Assembly: GCA_009602725.1 (NCBI GenBank)
Contig: WELB01000084.1
Span: forward strand, 213,919 to 229,881
Direction: 5' to 3'
DNA from: Spirogloea muscicola
Taxonomy: Eukaryota > Streptophyta > Zygnematophyceae > Spirogloeales > Spirogloeaceae
Length of the DNA stretch: 15,963 bases
Shown: one piece after another, positions 9,601 to 15,963 of the stretch
How the letters are laid out: each line of letters begins with the position of its first letter
Numbering within the stretch: position 1 is the first letter of the stretch
Position numbers and translations under genes: made by a program
The notes under the pieces: model-generated
What the model saw: only the letters and a program-made list of their open reading frames with translations
Told to the model about the DNA's origin: nothing
The model's database searches: none

Positions 9601-10792
9601 AAGGCTGGTAGTACCCTTGCAGGAGGCCCGAGGGGCCGATCATGGTGGAGAACATGAGGTTGAAGGGGTACGGGTGCGAGAGCTCGTTCTTGGTGTCGGG
9701 CGCGCAGATGCCGAAGCGCCGGAGCGCGGCGCCGAGCTCGTCGGCGCCGAGCTCGTCCACGGTGGCCAGCAGGTGCCGCAGCTCCTCGCGGCGCTCGGCC
9801 GGCATCAGCGGCTCCCGCTCCAGCACCTCCTCCAGGTGGTCCTTGAGCAGGTGGTCAGCCCTGAGGCGGCAGCAACGACGGCGCCCATATGAGCTCTCGG
9901 CGGCATCGGCGACGGCAGTGGCACCGATAGCCCGGACGCCGAGATGGGACTGCAGCAATGGCGCTAGCCAAGAGGCTCAGCGAAAATATTAGGCGTTCCT
10001 AATGGGTTCCTATAATGTGTTCCTGTAGTGTGGGTTCCTATAATGTGGGCCTCTACTAATGGGTTCCTATAAGTAAGGTTGCCGACCGGAAGCAGGTGCC
10101 GGTCTTCTCGTCCTTGACCATGAGGTCGGTGAACTTGTCGACGTGCCCGGAGGCGCGCAGCACGGCCTCGGGCGTGACACAGGGGCAGTCTACCTCCAGC
10201 ATGCTCTCCTCCAGCACATAGTGCTGCACAGCGGGTAACATTCGCAATTCTCAGTGCAAATATGAAGATGATGGAGGGCCAATGCCCCAGTCGAGTCACG
10301 GGAGTAAGAAACCCAATAATCCTGCCAACGAGCTTCAAGGCCAGACACCAGACCCTGGGACTGAGCCACCGGGGCAGCATCGAGTCATGGCAGTAAGGAG
10401 CCACTGTTATGGACTGGTTTTAGTACAAATAGCCTATGGCTTATTACAGTTTTACATCGGTAAGGGTGATTGATTCGGTTACTGAACACACCCACAATTC
10501 TTACCAACGAGCTTCAAGGCCGGAAGCCAGAGTTTGCGTACTGAGCCACTGGGGCAGCAATTGCGCGGCGGACCTGGCGCCAGAAGGCGAGGACGTTCTG
10601 CTTGACGGCGCAGCCGGGGGGCCCGTAGTCGTACAGCCCCGCCACGCCGCCGTAGATGCGGAACGACGGCAGCACAAAGTGCCGCCGCTCCAGCGCGTTG
10701 CCCACTGCCTGCCGCAGCGCCTCGCGCGCCGCCGCGCCGCCGCCGCCGCCGCCGCCGNGCTCCCTCAGGACCGCCGCCGCCGCCGCCGCCAT
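6611..10792 (-). CDS. Glycyl-tRNA synthetase (eukaryotic alpha2 class II type), 12 exons
   Basis: Charges tRNA-Gly with glycine (EC 6.1.1.14). Exons in transcript order: 10792-10574, 10223-10087, 9860-9615, 9397-9280, 9178-8984, 8626-8402, 8178-8119, 8019-7939, 7643-7443 (5' edge uncertain), 7311-7047, 6945-6833, 6733-6611 (TGA); 660 aa. The ATG at 10792 has the favourable context GCGATGG and an in-frame TAA 23 codons upstream. Motifs: [18 protein letters not shown] (47-64), [39 protein letters not shown] (about 202-218), motif 2 [17 protein letters not shown] (237-253, split by an intron), [20 protein letters not shown], motif 3 EPSFGIGR (504-511), then the anticodon-binding domain from [11 protein letters not shown] (about 539) with [19 protein letters not shown]. 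Human cytosolic enzyme has an N-terminal WHEP domain; none is seen here, nor a clear organelle transit peptide. One ambiguous base (10758) leaves residue 12 undefined. Cytosolic location is inferred. Confidence 0.95.
7887..7925 (-). repeat. Degenerate telomere-like TTTAGGG cluster in synthetase intron 8
   Basis: On the plus strand this reads TTTAGG, CTTAGGGTTAG, TATTTAGGGTTCGGG in succession, three to four imperfect TTTAGGG units. It lies near the donor end of the intron between synthetase exons 8 and 9 (7644-7938). The other end of the same intron (about 7656-7693) has the looser CCCTAAG and CCCTGAA words. Confidence 0.65.
9994..10068 (+). repeat. Irregular minisatellite in synthetase intron 2
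   Basis: Five copies of GTTCCT start at 9994, 10006, 10019, 10034 and 10063, most inside a longer unit GGGTTCCTATAATGTG or GGTTCCTATAAG. Spacing is irregular (12-29 bp). The cluster lies entirely in the intron at 9861-10086 and ends about 18 bp from the splice donor of exon 2. Confidence 0.75.
10323..10559 (+). repeat. Direct repeat of about 55 bp inside synthetase intron 1
   Basis: Copy 1 is about 10325-10379 and copy 2 about 10504-10559. Both share CCAACGAGCTTCAAGGCC near the start and CTGAGCCAC, then GGGGCAGCA, at the end, with a diverged middle and one net indel. A smaller related pair, CGAGTCACGGGAGTAAG (about 10292) and CGAGTCATGGCAGTAAG (10381), flanks copy 1. All lie in the intron at 10224-10573. 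No transposase, inverted ends or target-site duplication was seen. Confidence 0.7.
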
Positions 10793-11172
10793 CGCCGCCG
10801 CCGCGCGCGCCGGGGATCCCGGCGGCGTCCCCCGGGGGCTGTCCTTGCTGCGACCTCCTTAAAACCCAAACCCCGTCCTAACAGCCTCTGTTCTGGGCAC
10901 TAATGGGGTGATTATGGCGCTAACCGTGCTTATTAGGAGCCCAGGACTGCCCTACTCTGCCTGCATAACCGACTAGTTAGCCCCTAAACACCCGCATTAG
11001 GTGTTGGGCTTAACCGCCCCACCCCCCCTCCTCCAGCTGCGCCCCTCGCCGCCTCCCTCCCTGCGCGCCGCTCTCAGCTCTATGCGGCCGCCTGCCCTCT
11101 CGCCGCCAGCACCCCCCCCCCCGCCCTACCTCGCCTTCCTCCTCTCACCTCTTTCTCTCTTCTGCACCTGAG

Positions 11173-11199
11173 GATTAGGTTTAGAATTTAGGGTTAGGG
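11173..11199 (+). repeat. Telomere-like TTTAGGGTTAGGG motif in the divergent promoter
   Basis: The stretch reads ATTAGG, TTTAGAA, TTTAGGG, TTAGGG, four imperfect telomere-type units in a row. It is about 225 bp upstream of the CSN2 start and about 380 bp upstream of the synthetase start. The core contains AACCCTAAA on the minus strand, one base out of register from the plant telo-box AAACCCTAA. Confidence 0.6.
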
Positions 11200-11238
11200 C
11201 TCTCCGAGCGCCAGCGCCGGCACCCACAACCAAACTCC

Positions 11239-11390
11239 ATGCGTCCGAGCCCATGACGACTGTGGCGACAGCGCCGGGGCCCCCCCCGCAGCCGCCGCCG
11301 GCCTTGGCGCTCGTGGCAGCCCGCGCCCGCGGCCTCCAGTTCTACCGTTGGGGGGTGCTAGCGGCGCTGCCGCTGCCACCACCTTGGTGA
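11239..11390 (+). other. Two overlapping upstream ORFs before CSN2 (conditional)
   Basis: uORF1 is 11239-11256 (5 codons plus TGA). Its stop overlaps the start of uORF2 in an ATGA arrangement. uORF2 is 11253-11390, 45 codons, Pro/Ala-rich with a Leu/Trp-rich end, and stops 33 nt before the CSN2 ATG. Both ATGs have weak contexts (T and C at -3), while the CSN2 ATG has an ideal one (GCCGCCATGG). They are translated only if transcription starts upstream of 11239, which the sequence cannot show. Confidence 0.35.
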
Positions 11391-11423
11391 CTGCTGCGGC
11401 GGGCGGCCCTCCATAACGCCGCC

Positions 11424-14400
11424 ATGGACTCAGACATGGAGGACTACGGGTTCGAGTACTCGGACGAGGAGCAGGAGGAGCAGGACGTGGACATCGAGAA
11501 CCAGTACTACAACTCCAAGGGTTTGCCCCCCCCCTTCTCCCGCTCTCTCGTCCTACCTCCTCAGCTGCTGTGCAGCGACCAAAGGCTCATGAGCGACAGC
11601 TTGCGCGGCGCAGGCCTGGTGGAGAACGACCCCGACGGCGCCCTGGCGGGCTTCGCGGACGTCGTGCGCATGGAGGGCGAGAAGGGCGAGTGGTGCGTGG
11701 ACGACTGGAGCCTCTCCCTCTCTCTCCTGCTCCATCCCCTCCTTCCTCTCACCACCTCCCTCTCTCCTCGCTCAGACTCCCTCCTCTCTCATTGGATTTC
11801 TGCAGGGGTTTCAAGGCGCTGAAGCAGACGGTGAAGCTGCACTACCGGCTGGGCCACCAGCGCCAGATGATGGGCGCGTACCACGAGATGCTGACGTACA
11901 TCCGCTCCGCCGTCACGCGGAACTACAGCGAGAAGTGCATCAACAACATCCTGGACTACGTCTCCGGCGCCGCCGGCGCCGCCGCGGGCCCTGCTGCCGC
12001 CGCCGCCGGTGCCAGCGACGGCGGCCAGTCGCTCGAGCTGCTCCAGGAGTTCTACCAGACCACGCTGCGCGCCCTCGAGGAGGCAAAGAACGAGGCGAGC
12101 TCCCCCTCCCCCCCTCTGCCCCTCTCTCCCTCCTCCCTCATCACTGCGGCGGCACGTCGCCTGAGCCTGCAGCTGCATTGGGGGCGTGCAGCGGCTGTGG
12201 TTCAAGACCAACCTGAAGCTGTGCAAGCTGTGGTTCGACATGGGCGAGTACGGCCGCATGAGCAAGGTGAGAGCACTGGCCTCGGGGCCTCTCCATCGCT
12301 CCACCTTCCCTCCCTCCTCCATCTCTCCTCCCTCCTTCCTGCTTCTGCTGGCCTCCTCCCCTCTCCTCCATCTCCCCTCCTCCCTTCCTAGCTCCCAGCC
12401 ACGGCTACCAGAGTGACCCCAGTACTCTGGCCCTCTACTCTCTCTCCTTCTCCACTGCCTCTTCTGCCACACGCTCCACCTCCTCCCTCCCTCCTCTCCA
12501 CCTTCGACCTCCCCCATCTGGGAACAGCAGCAATGACTCATACCACTCCCCGTTTTCCTCGCGTGGCGCAGATCTTGAAGGAGCTGTACCGCTCGTGCCA
12601 GAAAGAGGATGGCAGTGATGACCAGAAGAAGGGCACGCAGCTGCTCGAGGTGTACGCCATCGAGATCCAGATGTACACGGAGACCAAGAACACCAAGAAG
12701 CTCAAGGTGGGTGCGCGCCGCCCAGCTCACCAACCTGCCAACCCATTGAAACGACATGGTGCGGCTCCTCGGCCGGCGGCGTTCACCCACCGCCGCTCCT
12801 GATGGACGAAGACCGGTTGTCGGTCCGCACGGGCTGCGCAGGAGCTCTACCAGCGGGCGCTGGCCATCAAGTCAGCCATCCCGCACCCCCGCATCATGGG
12901 CATCATCCGCGAGTGCGGCGGCAAGATGTACATGGCGGAGCGGCAGTGGGCGGACGCGGCCACCAACTTCTTCGAGGCGTTCAAGGCGTACGACGAGTCG
13001 GGCACGACGCGGCGCATCCAGTGCCTCAAGTGCGTGCGCGCCGCCCCAGACTGCCTGCAGACTCTGTTGCCTCTCTGCAAAGCAAACACTATATGCACTG
13101 GCTGAGTCGCATCTGTCCACCCTGACCCTGGCCGCGCGTCTGCAGGTATGTGGTGCTGGCGTACATGCTGATGGAGTCGGAGGTCAACCCATTTGATGCG
13201 CAGGAGGCCAAGCCGTAAGCCGTCCTACCTCCTCTCCCTCTCATCGTCTCCCCCCACCTCCCTCTAATTCCTCTCACGCCTTCCTTCCTTCCTCCCTCCT
13301 CTTCATCCATCGTCCTCCTCCTCCCCTGCCAGCTACTCGGCGGCTGGTGGCTGCAAGCTTGCAGGCACGTGCACTTGTGTCGGCAATAACAGCCACTATC
13401 CGTTTGACAAGTCTCACGCTTGGGCGGTGACGTTCATAATGGCAGCAAGATCTCAGAGATAGCCTGACTTGGGTGACCTGAAAGTTGCACTGATGGTGTT
13501 GAAGTAGTGAGCAATCCTTGTGCTTTTGTGCTCATGCTTGTCGGTGGGTCTGCCAGGTACAAGACGGACGCGGAGATCCTGGCAATGACTAATCTCGTCG
13601 CTGCGTACCAGCGGAATGAGATCCTCGAGTTTGAGAAGATCCTCAAGGTGCGCATTCGATGGCGGCACTGTGCACAGGGCTCGGCAGCAGCAGGGCACAC
13701 TGGCGGGTGCTGGCCAGTCTCGCTGCGAGCTGCTGTCATGTCATCGCTGCGACTGGTGCTGCTGGATCCAAGGTCCATCTTTGCGTCTGAAGGGTTTCTG
13801 ATCGTGGATTTGCGCCTGAAGTGCTTAGGATCTTGAGCTCTGGGCATATCGCTTATTAGCCCTGATTATGGATCCGGATAAGTAGCAGTCTTGGGCACTG
13901 ACTGGCTGAAGGCTCAAGAGCCTGAGATCAAGTGATTGAAACGCTGGAGGCCTGTGAACGCCGGCAGGAGAACCGGGCGACAATTATGGACGACCCGTTT
14001 ATCAGGAACCACATCGAGGACTTACTGAAGAACATCCGCACGCAAGTGCTGCTCAAGCTCATCAAGCCGTACACGCGCATCCGTATCCCCTTTGTCTCCA
14101 AAGTGAGGCCGCATCCCCCCGCCGCCACTGCCAGCCGGCCAGCTGGCACCCTGCTCGCAGCCCTGCAATGCAGGCGAGCAGCGCTGTCACACAGAGCTGG
14201 CACCGCCGTTGAACAGCAGGTGTTGGTGGTGGCAAATTGCAGGAGCTGAACATCCCGGAGAAGGATGTGGAGCAGCTACTGGTGTCACTCATCCTCGACA
14301 ACCGCGTGCATGGCCACATCGACCAGGTCAAGCAGCTCCTAGAGCTCGGCGACAGGTTCCCCTCACCCCCCCCCCCCCCCGCGGGGCAAACCCCAACAAT

Positions 14401-14759
14401 TCCCTGCAAAAGAACTCCAAAGCAGAACTCCTACATGTATTTGTCGCTTTCATTGAGCTTTCTATTGTGAACACTCTTGCTCAGAATTGCTCGTCATCCT
14501 AAACCTGTGGGCTTCTGCACCATATAGTGACTTGATTGTTGCCTGTGTTGCCTGAGGCTGACATAGTTGCCATGAGCCCGGCTGTCCATCACGAGCATGC
14601 ATGCCTACAGTTGCATGCCACACCGGACCTCTCTAAGGTGCCGAGCCGAGCTTGCACGATGGCAGGTCCAAGGGCCTCAAAAAGTACGGGGCAGTGGACA
14701 AGTGGACAGCGCAGCTCCGGTCACTCCACCAAACTGTCATCAACAAGCTTAGCGCATGA
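11424..14759 (+). CDS. CSN2: COP9 signalosome subunit 2 (CSN2), 11 exons
   Basis: Subunit of the COP9 signalosome, which removes NEDD8 from cullin-RING ubiquitin ligases; CSN2 contacts the cullin/RBX1 end of the substrate. Exons: 11424-11520, 11614-11692, 11806-12094, 12192-12266, 12572-12706, 12842-13029, 13146-13214, 13557-13647, 13968-14102, 14243-14355, 14666-14759; 454 aa, TGA stop, all junctions in phase. The start GCCGCCATGG is ideal. Nearly the whole protein aligns with plant CSN2 (439 aa in Arabidopsis, as I recall): the acidic N-terminus [57 protein letters not shown] (93-112), [19 protein letters not shown] (137-155), [16 protein letters not shown], helical repeats, then the PCI region with [19 protein letters not shown] and [12 protein letters not shown], ending [13 protein letters not shown]. 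An Ala/Gly-rich insertion sits at about 113-134. Intron 3 has a GC donor. The last acidic residues seen in some homologues are absent. Confidence 0.96.
12095..12191 (+). other. GC-AG intron 3 of CSN2
   Basis: The upstream exon must end after EEAKNE and the downstream exon must start RLWFKTN to match CSN2. At that point the sequence reads GAG then GCGAGC, so the donor is GC. The acceptor GTGCAG is ordinary. No GT lies close enough to the boundary to give an in-phase product. The intron is 97 nt and pyrimidine-rich. GC-AG introns are a known minor class of the major spliceosome; a T-to-C sequencing error is the alternative. Confidence 0.8.
12295..12500 (+). repeat. Pyrimidine-rich (CCTCC-type) tract in CSN2 intron 4
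   Basis: Intron 4 (12267-12571) is mostly C and T on the coding strand, with many CTCC, CCTCC and CTTCC words. Similar tracts fill intron 2 (about 11700-11800), intron 3 (12100-12150) and the start of intron 7 (about 13225-13330). This skew creates long purine-strand open frames on the minus strand that are not genes. Confidence 0.75.
14366..14380 (+). repeat. Poly-C homopolymer (15 C) in CSN2 intron 10
   Basis: A run of 15 cytosines lies 10 bp inside the donor end of intron 10 (14356-14665). Its exact length is prone to sequencing error, but it is intronic and does not affect the reading frame. Confidence 0.9.
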
Positions 14760-15877
14760 CTGCCGTATCGTGCTGGCCCTCATCCCCTACCCCCCCCTCC
14801 TTCCCACCTCCTCAGCTCACAGCCTGCCACGGCCTTCCAGCTCTACTTTTGCCAGCCGCGACTTGTCAAAGCTGGCCCCACATTAGCTAGTCAGAGCCTG
14901 CTTACATTGGGCCAAGTTGCTGGAGCCCACCCAATGCCCCGGCGAGGTCGTGAGTTGCTCAACCATTGCTGCAAACAGCAGCATTTGTGAGAGAGATCGT
15001 ATATGGCTAAACAGTCAAGTGCTGCCGCTAATATGAGCAGCTTAGCTGCGAGCCGGCCGGTAAGTCTCTGGCTGCTGATGAGCAGCAACTGATGTGGTTG
15101 CTGTATGCGGCTTCTCTTTGAATGCTTGTTGTCCAGGGAATAACGCGGAGACTGGCGAAAGAGAAGACCGCCAGCATTCTGCCAGTCAATGCATGCCATG
15201 CTCTCGGTGTCTGTGGGCAGTGCTTCTGACCTTGTCCAGATTTCCCCGGCTGGCCTCTTGCAGCCATCGCCTTACTAAAGAAGAGCAATCGCTTCCTTTG
15301 GGGAGAGCTTGCAGTCCCTTGCAATGCAACTCGCCTGATGGCAATGGCCAAGAAGCGAGCGGGTTGAAGCTGTGCCGCACTTGGCCCTACCAGTCTCTCC
15401 GCTGTACTACAACATTATGGCCCCACTGAATTTGCGTCAGCTTGCAGAAGGGCCATTGAGCAGGCCCATGGCGCCGCTAGCACCATTCGCAGCACAACCA
15501 CCGCTACCGGCAGGCTGACTACCCATCTCGAACTATGTACAAGCTGCGGCTGCCGCTGCTGCACACGGCAAGCATTTGCGCCAAGCTTCGCAGCAGCAAG
15601 GCACGGCCTGCCAATCTGCCAATCTGGAAGACTCGGGAGCTGCTCGTGGGCATCCACCAGCAGCGTTCGTGGTAGATGGCGCCGCGCCACTCAGCCGCGC
15701 TCGCTCTCAGCCGGCGGCGGCGGCGGCGGCGCGGCGGCACGGCCCTTGACGAGGCCGTACGTCTGCAAGCGCCAGCGGCAGTGCCACTGGGGAGGTCACC
15801 AAAGGCGCATGGCGGCGCCGAGCACGACGACGGCGGCCTGGCCCTGGATCCTGAACCCTGCAGCGGCGGCGGTGGAC
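14760..15877. other. No recognisable gene; CSN2 3' UTR and spacer
   Basis: The CSN2 3' UTR must start here. A CT-rich stretch ending CCTCCTCAG (about 14785-14815) resembles a splice acceptor and could mark a 3' UTR intron. No TGTAA was found on the plus strand downstream of the stop; one minus-strand match (TTACA, about 14903) could serve a converging gene. Open frames up to about 110 codons occur on both strands, but none resembles a known family. Confidence 0.5.
15711..15738 (+). repeat. GGC trinucleotide run
   Basis: A run of CGG/GGC triplets interrupted by one GCGC, in a very GC-rich stretch at the right end of the window. It gives poly-Arg or poly-Ala in the open frames crossing it and is not itself evidence of coding. 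Confidence 0.8.
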
Positions 15878-15963
15878 CTGCGGGTCGGCGCGCGGGCGGG
15901 CCTTGTCGGCGTAGCGGTGCAGGTCGGCCTCGCGGGCCAGCGCAGCGCGCGCCTGCCGCCGCC
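15878..15963 (-). CDS. Possible partial exon, unidentified protein
   Basis: Read from the right edge on the minus strand, one frame gives ALAREADLHRYADKARP followed by RADPQ, then a possible donor GTCCAC, the same donor as synthetase exon 8. Every codon but one ends in G or C, and the peptide has a mixed, globular-looking composition, unlike the Arg/Pro/Ala-rich alternatives in the other frames. I do not recognise the family, no downstream exon could be linked, and in such GC-rich DNA open frames arise easily. Low confidence. Confidence 0.3.

Larger units (their letters stand above)
10793..11423. promoter_or_regulatory. Shared divergent 5' region of glycyl-tRNA synthetase and CSN2
   Basis: These 631 bp separate the two start codons (10792 minus, 11424 plus) and must include both promoters and 5' UTRs. 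No TATA box is obvious. The region has C-rich tracts (about 11021-11034 and 11110-11123), CT-rich stretches, and telomere-like words at about 10975-11015 and 11173-11199. In plants, telo-box elements (AAACCCTAA) occur in promoters of translation-apparatus genes. The match here (TTTAGGGTTAGGG) is partial, so a regulatory role is inference. Confidence 0.6.

Noticed and set aside
11789-12790. 333-codon open frame on the minus strand
   Set aside because: It is antisense to CSN2 exons 3-5 and their pyrimidine-rich introns. Its Arg/Glu/Gly-rich protein is an effect of the purine-rich strand, and CSN2 exons on the plus strand are clearly supported.
1-15963. CRISPR array, tRNA, rRNA, transposase or bacterial operon structure
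   Set aside because: None was seen: repeats are few and irregular, no clover-leaf was recognised, no transposase or reverse-transcriptase motifs appear, and all genes are intron-rich.

Overview
The window is nuclear DNA of a eukaryote, most likely a chlorophyte green alga. Three signs support this. Exons are GC-rich with strongly G/C third positions. Every recognisable gene is cut by many short introns (about 90-360 nt), almost all GT-AG. Degenerate TTTAGGG/CCCTAAA motifs of the plant and green-algal telomere type are scattered through non-coding DNA. The proteins match plant-type families. Family matches are by eye and memory, with no database search. Exon models were built by requiring homology and phase to agree at each splice junction.

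Layout: (1) 1-6120, plus strand: the C-terminal 977 residues, in 16 exons, of a plant-type AAA ATPase of the Msp1/spastin ('meiotic') clade. Its 5' end lies off the left edge. It carries an unusual acidic, low-complexity insertion of about 315 residues, encoded almost entirely by one exon, with a 35-residue tandem duplication inside. (2) 6121-6610: short tail-to-tail gap. (3) 10792-6611, minus strand: a complete eukaryotic-type glycyl-tRNA synthetase, 12 exons, about 660 aa. (4) 10793-11423: head-to-head spacer that must hold the promoters of genes 2 and 3, with telomere-like motifs and two possible upstream ORFs. (5) 11424-14759, plus strand: a complete COP9 signalosome subunit 2, 11 exons, 454 aa, including one GC-AG intron. 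(6) 14760-15877: no recognisable gene. (7) 15878-15963, minus strand: a possible partial exon running off the right edge.

The genes are housekeeping functions with no obvious shared pathway: AAA remodelling ATPase, translation, and cullin deneddylation. No mobile element, CRISPR array, rRNA or tRNA was recognised. The most unusual items are the ATPase insertion, the GC-AG intron in CSN2, the recurrent telomere-like motifs in introns and in the shared promoter, and duplicated segments inside synthetase introns. I do not see a new multi-gene system here.
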